NCBI GenBank assembly: GCA_020543525.1
Contig: JAHYIO010000004.1
Coordinates: 744,001-808,000 of the forward strand
DNA: 64,000 nucleotides
From: Coriolopsis trogii
Taxonomy: Eukaryota > Basidiomycota > Agaricomycetes > Polyporales > Polyporaceae
Direction of reading: 5' to 3'
A program made the position numbers and the translations under genes. Under the pieces are notes generated by a model. It was given only the letters and a program-made list of their open reading frames with translations, searched no databases and was not told the DNA's origin. The first letter of the stretch is position 1; each line of letters starts with the position of its first letter. Shown in pieces: positions 1-11,650 of the stretch.

Positions 1-2
1 AC

Positions 3-458
3 ATGTACCACCCCGTGCCGATCGAGCAGAAGTGCCCGCCCCTCGCTCGCGTCCTCAACGAAGTTTCGGCCGGACGATTCGGCGACGGTGGTGTCTACGA
101 GCCGTACGTAACTGTGACAACTAAAGGGAGGAAATATGTATGGCTGACGCGCGGGTTGATCGGATAGGCTGTTGAACACGATCCGGCAAAACGACTACTA
201 CCTGTTGACGGAGGACTTTGACTCGTACATCCAGGCGCTCAAGCTCGTTGACGAGGCGTACCAGGACCGTACGGAGTGGATCAAGAAGAGCATCCGGACG
301 ACTGCCAAGGTACGCATGGGCTGTGCCTCCCTGTTTTTGTTGTTTGTGCGCGCGGGTGTACTGATGGTACGAATCAGATGGGCAAGTTCAGCTCGGATCG
401 GGCGATCCAGGACTATGCGCAGGAGTACTGGAACATCGAGAGCACGAAGGTCGAGTGA
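3..458 (+). CDS. GPH1: Glycogen phosphorylase, C-terminal end (partial)
   Basis: This is the last 107 residues of glycogen phosphorylase, the pyridoxal-phosphate enzyme that releases glucose-1-phosphate from glycogen in the cytosol. The gene enters from the left edge of the window. Exons are 3-103, 168-309 and 378-458, with GT-AG introns at 104-167 and 310-377, and the frame closes at each junction. The joined reading contains family C-terminal motifs such as IEQKCPPLARVLNEV, NTIRQNDYYLL and RTEWIKKSIRTTAK, and ends in DYAQEYWNIESTKVE, where phosphorylases normally end. The catalytic core and PLP lysine lie outside the window. Both introns are short, as is normal for basidiomycetes. Identification rests on remembered family motifs, and I consider it near certain. 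Confidence 0.93.
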
Positions 459-1651
459 AGGCGCTCGCGATGGCCCACATTCAGACTCGCGTCTGGGCGT
501 CGGTGATGGAGTGAGAGAACTTTGAGGGGGGGGAAACCATGCAAAAATGGCTCACTAGACTGAGGAGGAATGGGAGGAGATGGGAGTATATCTGTATGTA
601 GTATAGGCAGGCTGGATGATCCTCGGCTCTATAGTTGTGCGTGTACAACTTGAGTCCTCTCAGTAGCTTGTGTAAGATGGAATGCTCTATATCACTGGTC
701 GAAGGAGTACTTGTGGTTGAAGGCAATGCGAGCGCTCGGTATCGATGCATGCGAGCGCTTCAGTGGGTGTGATGTTCGCGCGTGAGACACCACGTTGTGG
801 GTTGTGGTCTGGTGCCATCTTGGCTGTGGGTATAGGTACCCAGGCTTTCGTTGTCCTCATTCAGCCTGACAGGCTTCCTGGATGGGTATGCTGGTCGTAC
901 CACAACTGCCGCCGCGGCTCTTGAAAGCTGGCAGACTGGAAGACCGTCAACGTCTAGTAGGGATACGGAAATGACTGTTACGGTGAGTCACTATGACTCC
1001 TTAATGTGAGCACAAACTCAAGAGCGCGAATCCCCGAACGGGCATGGTTCACGGGCGAGCACAGCCATACAATGTAGACAGGGGAGTTCGCACGATTGGC
1101 AATTGCGGTTCTCGAGAGGCGGTCATCATCACGTACATGGGAATCTGAAGAAGCCAATCCGTGAGCGGCACATGTGCTGGGGGCGTTGCTCCTCCTCGAG
1201 GCAGCGTCTCGAGTCTCGAGTCTCGACGAGCCTCAGCCCGAGGTCAGTGACTTGGACGACGCGCAATCCGCCAGAGCGTGACTCGGGGCGTTGGATCGAT
1301 TTCTCTCCTGGACGCTGCTTCCTCTCGGACTCTTGCGAGTTTGCACGGCGTACGGCTGATTAGAGAGAGGCCGCCTAGTTTTATAGGGGAGACTGTTGCT
1401 GGTCCTTTGGGTCGTGCGACTTCCTCTGGATTCAAGGCCATCCCCCCCGGGACGTTCCTCAGGCTGCTGCTTCGCCGGTCAGCGATATCGAGACGGCCCT
1501 GACTGCGCATGTGTGCGGGCTTTGATCGACACACGACACACGACACACGACACACGATATACAAGATACGATATACTGCGGCGACCTGAAAGCATGCGGC
1601 GTGTGCTATCTTCGTACCTGGTATGTCTCGCCCTTGCCTTCTCATGATTAG
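459..1651. other. Intergenic, no gene recognised
   Basis: About 1.2 kb between the glycogen phosphorylase stop and the BTB gene. The open frames here are short, overlap one another and show no family motif. The right-hand part is presumably the leader and promoter of the BTB gene and carries a small GACACAC tandem repeat. Confidence 0.5.
1528..1555. repeat. Heptanucleotide microsatellite (GACACAC)x4
   Basis: Four perfect tandem copies of GACACAC, followed by a degenerate GATATAC/GATACGATATAC stretch. It lies about 100 bases upstream of the first candidate ATG of the BTB gene, so it is probably in the promoter or 5' leader. Confidence 0.9.
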
Positions 1652-3249
1652 ATGCGCTACAGGCTTACGAACATTCCCGTGGCGGTCCACGGCTTGCAGC
1701 AGTCGTTCTCGCCCTTCTTGGGAAGTGGAGAAGACCTGCCTATCCTCGCTGAGCCCGTGCTCGACGAGCGGACGAGCGTTGGAGTGCAGACAATACCGGA
1801 ACCACCGGTCTCTGAGGGATCGTCAACTCCTCGACTTCGGAGTGTGCGCGCTCTTCCTCCGGAAGCACATCCTAGTGCTGGAGAAACACAGTCGCATATA
1901 GACAGCATGGCTGCTGAGCCTGAGGTGGTCTTGCCTGCGATTGATGCTACGACTCCTCATCTAGAACTGGCCGATGAACCAGAGAATGAAGGGGCGGGCG
2001 GCGACAACGAGGGGGTACCGACACCGTCGGACAACGTGACGGTGTCGGAGACGACGCCCACCATGGTCGCGCCCTCAGACGCGCCAGAATCTAGCACGGA
2101 CAAAGATGTGGCCTCGGTCCGCTCGTCCACTCCTGATGCCGACGAAGAGCCGCCGAGCAGGGAGGAAGGGTCCGCTGGATCGTCCTTGGTGCAGCGGGAC
2201 GAGGAACTGTGGTTCGAAGACGGGACGCTTGAGCTCGTGGCGGGGAACGTCGAGTTCAGGGTGTACAAAGGCCCGCTCGTTGCGCAGTCGGGCATGTTCA
2301 AGGACATGCTTTCTCTCCCCCAGCCGTCGAGTTCTCCATCTTCCCCGGGAGACGTCGTCTCCCTCGTACCGGGAACGTCATCGTGTGCGAGGGTACACGT
2401 CTCAGATTCCCCTCAGGATATGAGGCACTTCTTGCGCGTGTTCACAGACGGCACACTACGGTACGCGAATCTCCACCGTCTCTCCTTGACCACTCGCTCA
2501 TCCCCCATCGACGGACGGACAGATACGAACCGACTTTTGACGAGGTCTCCGCGTACGTCCGGCTCGGGCACAAATACCAGTGCGACAAGCTCGTGCAGCG
2601 CGCGCTCGACTACCTCAAAAAGTACTACGTCTCCTCCTTCGACCTCTGGTTCAAGGTGACCTCGCTCGACCCGCCCTCCTTCCAGCTCGTGCACCGGATC
2701 GGCGTCGTCAACCTCGCGCGGCTCGTCGGCGGGCCCAGCGCGGACGCGCTCCTCCCCGTCGCGCTCATGTGCTGCTGCATGCTCGGCCCGGAGATCGCGG
2801 ACGGCTTCGCGCGCGAGGACGGCACGCGCGAGACGCTCTCCCCGCAGGACCTCGCGCGGTGCTTCGTCGGGCGCGCGAAGCTGCTCGAGGCGACCTTCGT
2901 GTCTGCGCACCGCACGTTCCGCGCGGACGTCGCCGAGGGGTGCCGCGATCCGGCACGGTGCCGCGGGGCGCTGCAGAGGCTGCTGCAGGAGATGGTCGAG
3001 AACGCGGAGCTGATGCGGGACGTGGCCGGCTTGCGGTTCGATAACAGCAAGACGGACTACATCAACGAGGTGGACGAGGAGCGGGCGCTGTGCGCGAAGT
3101 GCTATGCGATGGTCGGGAAGAGGGGGAGGCAGGCGGAGCAGCATCGGGCGATCTTCAAGGAGCTGCCGGCTATGATGGGTGTCACCGTCGAGGGGTGGGG
3201 CGCGCAGGCCGAGGCGGACGAGGCTGCCCAAGAGGAGGAGGAGGATTGA
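1652..3249 (+). CDS. BTB/POZ-domain protein of the agaricomycete expanded family
   Basis: Two exons, 1652-2460 and 2523-3249, joined across a 62-base GT-AG intron that restores the frame (R-Y-E-P). From 1652 the product is 511 aa. An in-frame ATG at 1907 would give 426 aa and may be the real start, because the first 85 residues are low in recognisable structure. An acidic Ser/Pro/Glu-rich region precedes a BTB-like fold: a WFEDGTLELVAGNVEFRVYKGPL core, then FKDMLSL, then a helix-rich part after the intron (YVRLGHKYQCDKLV, RALDYLKKYY). The C-terminal half has several Cys residues (MCCCMLG, CAKCYAM) and an acidic end. The family is strongly expanded in mushrooms. Its members are presumed protein-interaction or Cul3-adaptor-like proteins, but no function is known for this one. 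Intron and stop are confident; the start is not. Confidence 0.75.
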
Positions 3250-3936
3250 GGGAGCGGTTGCGCGACGGGTGGCTTGGCATAGAGTAAGCCGTGTGTATGT
3301 CTCATTCACGCGGAAAGATTGCCATGTCTCAACAAAATGTACGATTGTGTACTATAGATGCAGTCCTTGGAGTCACGACTGACGCGCCGTTGCTTCTGGG
3401 TAGTTACTGTACTGTTAGCCTCTTGAGACGTCAATTAATTCACATGCAGACTTGATACTACGCGGTTGCGGCCCGCTGTCTGGAGACAGAGGGGATCATG
3501 ATAATCTGGAGTATACCGCGTCCTCGAGTTGCCTTGACAAAAGGCATATGCGTAGGGGAATCTTGAGAAGACGGTTGGAGAAGGACTTGAGAGGGATGGA
3601 GAGCCATTACTTTGTCACAGACTCACAGCGATGTGGATGATGATTGGGCAGGCGTGAGAATCGTAAGGAATTGATGCCAGCGCTAACCGAGTCATGCGTC
3701 ACCATCTCTCGTACTACCATGTATGTGCAGTCGGTCTAATGCTGATCACACTTGATCACCATACTCGACACCCTAGGTCTGCGGGTGCCACAGTGTCATT
3801 CAAATTTCTCGTACTGTATCGCGAATTCCACAACCGGGAGACATACTAGCAGTACGTGTTCACAATCTCATTACTATGAAACAGACATTAGCACCAAGAC
3901 TAGTACTTACATTCTCAGCACCATATTGATGGGGAG
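3250..3936. other. Convergent intergenic region
   Basis: About 690 bases between the convergent 3' ends of the BTB gene and the F-box-like gene. I see no coding pattern, only short frames. It probably holds both 3' UTRs. Confidence 0.5.
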
Positions 3937-5749
3937 TCATACCGCTCGGCCCCGACGCTGCTTCTCGTCGTACCTCCACGCCTCCCGTCCAATCGCCCTA
4001 TCCAGCCAGTGCGTCTCGAACTCCGCCGGAGTCGGTCCACGCAACGACACCCGCCATGTACCCAGGTCGCTTTCCTCTGTGCAGATGGCGAAGAAGTTCA
4101 CAGGTATCGTGGTGAAGACGTCCTCGATGTAGTCCCTCGTTATCGAGTCCAGCTGGAGGGCGCGCTTCCGCCATACTGGAGCCCACGCGATCCGCTTCAG
4201 TGCGGGTGTCCCCATGTGCTCCGGAATCCAGTAGGAGCCCCGCAACGTCTGGACGTCGGTCGTCCACTTGCGTCCCTGTAGTGTACAGGAAAACGAGCGG
4301 TCAGTCCAGAAGCACACAACAGAGAACGTGACTGAAGGCACTCACAGACGGCATCGTGTCCCTCAACTCGAGGTACTCCAACTTCGGTGCCTTCAGCACG
4401 CAGCAGACTAACACGGGAGAATCCAGCTGCCAGAAGAGACCGGCGAACGGCGCCCTGTCGACGAGCTCCTGCCCGAGGCTCTGACAGACGTTCAACGTGC
4501 GGTCTAGTCGCAGCGAGCGTAGCTGGTGCCCGAACAACGCCGACGCGTGTCTCAGCGCGGGCTGGTCCAGACGGTTTATGTGCAGCGAGAGGTGCGTGAC
4601 CTGGCACGGGAAGTTGAAGCGGTGGATAAAGTTCCCTGACGTCTCTAGGTACTTGAGCCGCGGCATCAGCGGCGCGAGGATTTTCTCCGGAGGCTTGTCC
4701 CGTGGGCCCTCTGCCAAGACCCCCTTGAAGTCCCGGACGCCCTGCAGGTCCGGGAAGGCGTTCGAGAACTGCACGAGCAGGCTGTCGACGCTGCAGTGGA
4801 ACTTCTCGAGCTTGAAGGCGCAGTTCTGGAAGAAGTCGCGCGCCAGCTCGCGCGGTATGTTCTTGTTCTGGTCCGTCGCCTCGATCGTGACGCTCTTCAA
4901 CCCCGTCAACACGCGCAGGATGACGCGGAGGTAGTCGAGCATGCAGCGGAGGTCGACGCCCTCGCCCCTGGGGGACGAGTCCAAGATCGCGGTCAGCGTC
5001 TCGGTCCGTCTCGCGGTGTGAGGGCGCATGTCATCGGGCATGATGACCTGGTTGTAGAAACCGACGATGTTGGTCGACGTCAGGCGGGCAGCGAGAGGCT
5101 CTCCGTCGCTGCTCCCAAGTGGGTGAGCGTCGTCGCGCCATTCTGGCCAAAGCAGACCGGGGATCCCGAACATCTCCATAGCTCTCAGAACTTGTCTGAT
5201 CGTCTGAACGAGGGTTTCGGGATTGTTTTGGTTATGCTTGCTCAATGGCGGTTGTCCGTCGTTAGGCGCCGCTCCCTGGTTAGGTGCTGGGATCACTGCT
5301 TTCGAATGTGTTCGGAGATGGGGAGGTATTCTGCGTGGATCGCGTGTGTTCTTGGAGGGCAGACAGGTTAGCACAGTCACTTGCGGGTTCGATGGGCAGA
5401 GTTGTGCGGCTCACCGTGATGCTGGTTAGAGTCTCCCTCGGAGTCTCTTGCTTTGCGGTGGGGAATGTACCGAGGCCGGGTACCGTGTCGTCCATACTTA
5501 TAGTCATGTCGGAGAAAGCGGCCCAAGTCATCATGGTGGGGAAGAGGCCAAAGCGGTGGACGAAGTGGATGTCAGACAATAAGTTCAAGTTCAGAGCGCT
5601 CGAGCTCTCCCAAAGCTCCTGCCATTTGTGTCATGAAGTCAAGCGGTCCGCTTGGTTACGTCGAAGTCCAAGCATCCACGTTGCTTTGTCCTGCTATGAG
5701 CCACGACGCGCTTGCGCCTGAATACTCTGATGAGGGTCGGGACTAACAT
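3937..5749 (-). CDS. F-box-like/LRR protein (diverged mushroom family)
   Basis: My model has four minus-strand exons, 5749-5660, 5618-5415, 5350-4346 and 4275-3937, with phase-0 GT-AG junctions throughout and about 545 aa in total. The body alternates leucine-rich stretches typical of the expanded agaricomycete F-box-like family: LRVILRVLTGLKSVTIEA, LMPRLKYLETSGNFI, HQLRSLRLDRTLN, LKAPKLEYLELRDTMPS. It ends in a Trp-rich tail (WAPVWRKRA). The N-terminal F-box is not clear. Only fragments such as LDFDELWESSSALNL resemble the region that normally follows it, so the first exon and the 41-base first intron are tentative. Such proteins are thought to act as SCF substrate receptors, but most are uncharacterised. 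The two downstream exons are secure; the 5' end may be wrong or decayed. Confidence 0.62.
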
Positions 5750-6914
5750 CTGAGGCAAGGATTGTCTCTCGCGCTGGAAACAACCATTGTAATTCGAGTC
5801 GTTGTCCGTTATGTATCGATACAATCAAGTTTTTAAGTACGATACAACAACAGACCCGTCGCAGTGTTGCTTTATCCTACGAACACGCCTCTTTCATATT
5901 GTTTATCACATGAACTCCCAGTCGTCCAGGACTCAGGATTCATCAAATGGCCGTCCTCGCCTCCTTCCTCGCGGAACCCCGCACGAGACGTCCGCATCAT
6001 CGAAGGAACTTCCATCATCGACGAAGGTTACAGTCTTTACCGCCCACGCCATCTCTTCTCCACCATTGAAGTGAAGGCGACTCGGAGTGCAAGTGCCGGA
6101 TCTACCGTGTACATAGCTCTCGGCTTCTGATCCTGACAGGCTCAGTGCCGCAGAGAAACCGTCTGTGCGTGACGCCTTGAGAGTAGGAGAGCCGATGCGT
6201 CGATGGCAGTATGCTTGGGGGGACGACCGTTACGATTAAGGTGTAGGGGACTTGCCAGAACCGAAAGGCAGCAGGGCATGTCCTTTGGAGGATGGCGCAC
6301 TTGAGCAAGCGTTACAGGCTGTGGAGGAAATACCATGGTTCCTGAGCTTCTGGAGCCGGAGGGTATTCGCGTCGGCATGCGGGGCGATTGTACTGTACTA
6401 GCTGCAGTTGTATGGACTGGAGGCCGTCGCTGGCATTGTCGGAAGGCGCCAAATAGTCTTCTAAGGGGGAAGGGTGGGCGACTTGGCGAGAGAGGACGCC
6501 CTCTTGAAGCTCAGAGATCATAGAGGAGACTGGGAAAATGAGGGCGGCATATCCGGTGTGGTTGTAGGAGGAGCGCGCTGACTACAGTTCGGTGAGAGGC
6601 TGGCATTAGGGGGAGGAAACCGTCACATGTACCCTTCATGTCCTTCGCCTTTCCTTTCCTCGCAGACTTACGGGCGGACGTCTGCAAACGACGCTCAGTT
6701 TGGGAGGGTACTTTATCTTGTACTCTTGGAGAGCGTGGTCGGCCTCCAGCTTGAAGGGCAGCGCCGCTGGCTGGCTTTCTTGCGTCCCATCCACAAAAGC
6801 GACGTGTTTATGGGTCTGTCCAGCGCGGACTGTGTTGTTCTTGGGGTTGACTTCAACTGCTCCGTCGACACGCTGTGTCGAGCCCTGGTTCTCGACCTGC
6901 CTGAGCGCGGATGG
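5750..6914. other. Gene-poor stretch, possible F-box-like remnants
   Basis: No intact gene recognised. A minus-strand frame at 6312-6521 (ISELQEGVLSRQVAHPS...) has some coding flavour and could be a remnant exon. It joins to nothing by clean splice sites that I can find. Confidence 0.35.
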
Positions 6915-8308
6915 TCACGCTCTCCGCCACTCCTCCGCGTCCAACCCTACGATTTGCGGCGTCCCAAGCCGCGGCGCCATCCCGGGACCCGCCACTCTCA
7001 ATGCCTTCGCCACGATAGCACCATCGGCCCAGACCCCGATCACGATGCGCTCTAGCTCCAGCATAACCAACAGGCCTTGCGTGTACTGGCCATACATAAT
7101 GACGCGCTGCGCTCCTAGCGGTACGCGTCGCCGCCCCATGCGGGCACCCAAATGATCGTGTGTAGATTTGGTGCGCCTTGGGACACCATGGGGAGTTGGA
7201 CGTCATCGAAAAGGCTGAAGCCTCTGTGCTTAGGCTGTGCGAGTGTAATCAGCCTCGAGCTCGTGGTGAGAATGGGAGAGAGACGCACCTCTGAAGGGAT
7301 ATCAAGTACCTCCAGATACTCCAGCGCCGGCGCGTGGGGGAGAGCGGCGGAGATGCGCGCCGGGTGTTCTTGGTGGAATGTTGACCCTCCATATCGAATC
7401 GTCCGGAGACTTCTGAGCGTCGCTCCGAACACGCTGGGGATATGTGTCTACAGGTGGAATCGGTTGCAGAGCTTGCAGTCACCGTGATACAGGTCAACGC
7501 TGGAGTCGGGGAGCGAATGAATCGAACGAGATTCGCGCGTAAGGTGATGGATCGAAGAGAGGCAATGGAGTCTCGGAGTGAAAGCCGGACTGGGTGATCA
7601 TCGAGGCTGCCCATGCATGAGTCGAGAGTCAAACTCTCAACACCGTCGCATAGCGAGAATAGATGGTGTAGTATGCCGTTGGCGAGCATGGCAGTACCGA
7701 CGACGAGTGGGCTCCACGACAGATTGAGGCGCCTCAACCGTCCGCAACGCTGGTCACCAAGACTTCGCCCTTCGCCCTTCGCTTCTTGATTTGATAGAGC
7801 ACGGATGAAGCTCTTCACACCGCTTGGAGACCGAATCGTGGGGTATGGTTCGGTGAGTGCGTACTGTGATTTTGACATTTGTGACAGACAAGCGAGTGTT
7901 TTGCTCATCCATGGTATCGAATATGCTGTTTGCCAGGTCCACTGAAAGATCGCCATAGGTGGCGAATGTGGGCCACGAGGAGTAGGATGAAGAGATTGGG
8001 AAAGGTGGCAGAACTCGGATGTGGATATGGGGAGAGGTGCGACAGATCTACTGCGGTGGTGAGACTGGAGACGTCGACGTTTTGGCCGCTTATAACCAGA
8101 TTTATCAGGGCGCGGTCCAATACAGCAAATGGAGACAATGCATGATACGAGAGATAAAGCAACTCACCTCACCAGAAAGGGAGTCCTCACAAGCCCGCTT
8201 TGTGGATTTGCGGCTCGCGATAGGTGGTCGTTGAACCAAGGTGGTGATAAGGGGCGGGTAGAGGTCAGCCAAAGACGCGATTGTTTCTTCCAAGGTAATA
8301 AATGCCAT
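6915..8308 (-). pseudogene. F-box-like/LRR locus, probably frameshifted
   Basis: A minus-strand locus starting at an ATG at 8308 (MAFITLEETIASLADLYPP). After poorly resolved early exons there is a leucine-rich body around 7820-7440 (LRRLNLSWSPLVVG, VESLTLDSC, LRSITLRANLVRFI). A second segment from about 7432 to 7115 (FGATLRSLRTIRYGG, PALEYLEVLDIPSEV, LHTIIWVPAWGG) follows; joining the two needs a very short GT-AG gap of about 35 bases. After DAYR the frame meets TAG, while the obvious continuation (MYGQYTQGLLVMLELERIVIGVWADGAIV, ending EEWRRA) lies in another frame. That is either a frameshift or a 41-base non-consensus intron. The family is the same type as the 3937-5749 gene. A related, more damaged copy lies at 11990-13160. 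Confidence 0.55.
7922..7966. repeat. Duplicated F-box-locus segment, copy 1
   Basis: About 45 bases beginning TATGCTGTTTGCCAGG. They are clearly similar to segments at 12455-12500 and 12725-12770. On the minus strand this copy reads DLSVDLANSIFDTM. It is the core of a longer similarity (about 7922-8470 with 12725-13290) that marks duplication of the whole 5' part of an F-box-like gene. Confidence 0.8.
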
Positions 8309-11300
8309 GGCAGAAGAGTGTTTAGCGGTTTAAAAGAAAAGAATATCACCAGAGTACTGGAAGATAGGAGTGTACGCGCAAAGAGGCAGAGGGGAGCAAG
8401 AGAGAAAGCAACAGCTAGCCGCATACGTGTTGAGGTATCCATCCTCCTACATCCCAAACCGTGCCTGAAGCTCTCGGTTTCCTGCCATTCTCACCTCTTG
8501 CGGCCTTCTCTGAACATCAGCCCTCTCGTATCGGTCTTTTCTCGTGTCGAGGGAGCAAAAGAGACAAAGCGAGAAACAAAACGCTTACTTTCTGGCCGTT
8601 CTTCCCGCGGATATCAACATTGGATGTGTCAATGTTCCTTTCCAATGGTCCATGAAAGGCGTGTTGAAGAAAGCACAACCCCATCGCATTTGTGTGATAC
8701 CTCTACGCGGGGTGTCGAAGCCTGTAATCCAAGACGCGTAGAGCACGTGACCGCGTAAGCACTCAGCGCCTAGATTTTCTCGTACATATCTCGAGCATAA
8801 GCAAATTCTCCAGTGGCTCATGAGTCAGTGTACTGTCTAGAACAACGGCATGCGGAGGGGACTCACCTGACACTACCAGCCACAGCAGTTACCCATGACG
8901 GAGAGCACCTGGTCGAACTGTACGCGTAACATGCAATCCTCGGACGCATCTGAAATCGAGCCAGAGGGATTATCGAGGATACCACCTCGGCCCTCAAGTT
9001 CCATTCGACCGACAGCGACAAACACTCAAATCATGGCATTGAGAGAGGCTTCAGGAATACGAGAGGGGGTTTGGAGTCATTATGACAGCTATTACAGAGC
9101 ACTTACACGGCAATTTGTGGGTAGGATGCTACATCAAGGGAATCCTAGCGTGATGGCGCGTAGGGCTTGCCAACTCGACACGAAGGGACATGGACAGGTG
9201 CATCATATGGGACTGCAGACTCACCGGAAATACGACGCGCCAGGTATGCGTCAACTGCGGACTGTTTACGAACATTTGAGGATCTCAAGTCCCACTGTTC
9301 TGCACGGCCGGTCGCCACACGACGTTGTCCTTCAGCAGTTGGCAGCCCAAGTGCGAGATGTACGGTGGGCCGGCTGGTCGGTCGCCTAGCTTCATATTCG
9401 CAGGGAGAGTCGAGTAGTCAGTGCAAAGAGGCAAACCAAAGCTCTTCGTGGACACAGAACAGCGGAAGAAGAGACGTTGGGCGACGGGAGGCGACTCGCG
9501 AGGCAAGGGGTGACAGTGTGGGACGACCTGGCCAGGTCGTCCCACACAGCTTGGGCTATCACGCGTAAAAGTCACTATTATGCACCATGATGTCGAGGGT
9601 TACCAGTGATCTCGTACGGTGAGTATCGCTTGTGTCGTCGTTCAATACGACAACTACATGCGGCAGTGGACTGCCAATCGTGTTGCGTGTACGAGGGATG
9701 ACTGAGAAAGGACAAGTCGTCCATGAGCGGGAGAGTGTGGTCAACATGCTCTCTCGTCATCGTGCTGACATGTCCGGCATCTTCGCTTCAAAGCGCCCGA
9801 AGGCTAGCAAGGACATCATCATCGAGTCTACTTGCGCAATGCGCACTCTCCTAAGTATATCTCCCACTTGTCATCTGCCTCACTCGCCATCTGTGCGCGT
9901 GACTACCACTGCCCCCTGAGATTCAAGAATAGTCGGTACACACTTCGAACCAGTGCCGTGGACGCTGCATCATCGTGACCATGCATACTGCCACACAATT
10001 TTATGCGACAACAAAACAGAGACCGCGACGAAGTGACTAGTAGCTATAGTACGAGCGACACGAAGCACAAATAGATGCTGTGTATATACCATGAGAGGAA
10101 GAACGGAATGGGAGCACGAATCGATGATAAGATGCGTGACCACCGCATGTAGCAAGAAAGGTACGTGAAGATACTTCACAATTTGCCCGCAGATCAAATA
10201 AGGATGCAAATCAACCGCTGCGATCCGTCTCCTTCTGTGCGTGGTCGAGGTTTCTTTGCCGTACAACGACGCCAACCATCAAGAGGATATGCTGTACCTT
10301 TGACAGCGTCGCGAGGATGCACGCACTCCTTTGCAGCGGGATCGCGCTGTAGGCGGCGGAGGTTCCTCACCAAGTCATCGGTGTTGGTTATCGAAACTCG
10401 TGTTGGTGGCCGCCTCTGAGCCTACGCGAGACGAGGATGAGCAATTGTGGCCAGCTGACCGGTGCGTGCAGCGTAACCAGTCAGCGTACCTCGTATTCCT
10501 CCTCTTTCTCACGCCGGTTTTGACAGGATTTGTGGTCCGTAGCAGCATCGTGCTCCGCACATCGGAAGAGCGTGGACGAGTTGCGCCGATCTCGACGCAA
10601 CGGCTGTGGCAGAGTGAATCCATGTCTTGCGAAGCATACATTCCAAAACATACCTGGCGTGGCTGTGGCCTGGTTTGAGCCCTCACCGTCCGAACAACAG
10701 TGTATTCCTTGTCCGCTGCATGTCTTGAACGTCGTCTAGGCGCATAGCCATCCGTGGGCAGTTCACCTCGTCCGCAACCGACTCCTCTACCTCGCGGACC
10801 GGCGTGGACGCCAGCAAACTTGCCAGTACTCGTTCGCGGTTCCAACGGAATCGCGGTTTCATATCGTCGCTGTTGCTCGGAGCCTCTCCCTGCCATCGGT
10901 CCAGAGGGCAAACGACTGTTTCGTGAAACTCCTTTCTCTCCGTGCCTGCCGACTCATACATAACCATCTCGTCGTCCTGTGAATACCGTCTTTCCACGCA
11001 TGACTGGGGTGCCGGTTCGGGGCTGTGGCTGCTTATAGTATGTGAGAAGCGGTATGGCGTTCCTTGTCTCTGTCATTGACGACCGGACCGTGGTGAGTCG
11101 TATGAAGTGGTCGCTGCGAGCGGTGTTTATGCTGGTCAAGAGCTTGCAACATGAGGGGTGCGGTAGGAGTGGATTGGTGAGTCGGTATGCAAGCGGTGCG
11201 AGACACTGGCGAGGGATGAGTGCGTGGGAGATGTTGTGCGCTGGTCTCCGTAACTGAGGTAGAGCGACGTCTGACCGAGGCAGGGCGTGGATGTCTGATG

Positions 11301-11400
11301 ACGGATGTCGTCGTCTGAAAAGAAGAACGACTTCCGGCGCCATCCCCATCCCCGCACGCCCCCTTACCGTCCTTCTTCGAATCCCTCATATAACCAAATC
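8309..11400. other. Accessory region with no convincing gene
   Basis: Over 3 kb without a frame I can assign. The longest ATG frame is 8895-9389 (164 aa, plus); it shows no domain, signal peptide or repeat, and neither its composition nor its neighbours support a gene. The stretch from 8309 to about 8470 belongs to the duplicated 5' region of the F-box-like locus. A perfect 32-bp palindrome sits at 9516-9547. Confidence 0.45.
9516..9547. repeat. Perfect 32-bp palindrome
   Basis: Two 16-base arms, GTGTGGGACGACCTGG and its exact reverse complement, with no spacer. No target-site duplication or longer inverted repeat is evident around it. It could be a cruciform, a dimeric binding site or a footprint of a mobile element. 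Confidence 0.9.
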
Positions 11401-11449
11401 CCCTAGACAAGGAGTCCCAGCTGCAACGAGGCCAGCAACGGAGAGGAGC

Positions 11450-11650
11450 GTTGGGCACGGCGCTCGCCCTTCGGAAAGGGGATCCTTCGCGTACTCCAGG
11501 TAGTCGAGGCAGTATGCCATGCCTAGCTTTGCATAAACATCGACGGGGCTGTCGTACGAAATGCCCGTTGGATGCGTAGGCGAAGGGACCAAGGGATCCA
11601 TCGAAGGGCTCGAATTCGGAGTGGTCCACGTCTGGATCTCACAAGCAGAC
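11450..11650 (-). pseudogene. F-box-like gene fragment related to 21205-21370
   Basis: A minus-strand stretch whose nucleotides align with a plus-strand stretch at 21205-21370. In both, the upstream half reads in one frame (FEPFDGSLGPFAYASNG here, IQPFDRSLRSLRLRIQR there). The downstream half reads in another (KLGMAYCLDYLEY here, RLGTYYLDYLEE there). This suggests two decayed copies of the same leucine-rich exon. No complete gene surrounds either. Confidence 0.5.

Noticed and set aside
1244..1690. A 148-codon minus-strand frame upstream of the BTB gene
   Set aside because: It overlaps microsatellite sequence and has tandem VCRVSCVVCRS-like text that simply translates the repeat.
5586..5588. 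TTG at 5588 as the start of the first F-box-like gene
   Set aside because: The reading continues upstream of it in the same frame (WESSSALNL), so this is an internal exon position rather than a start.
8895..9389. A 164-codon plus-strand frame as a gene
   Set aside because: No motif, signal peptide, intron pattern or homologous text that I recognise. Frames of this length occur by chance on several strands nearby.
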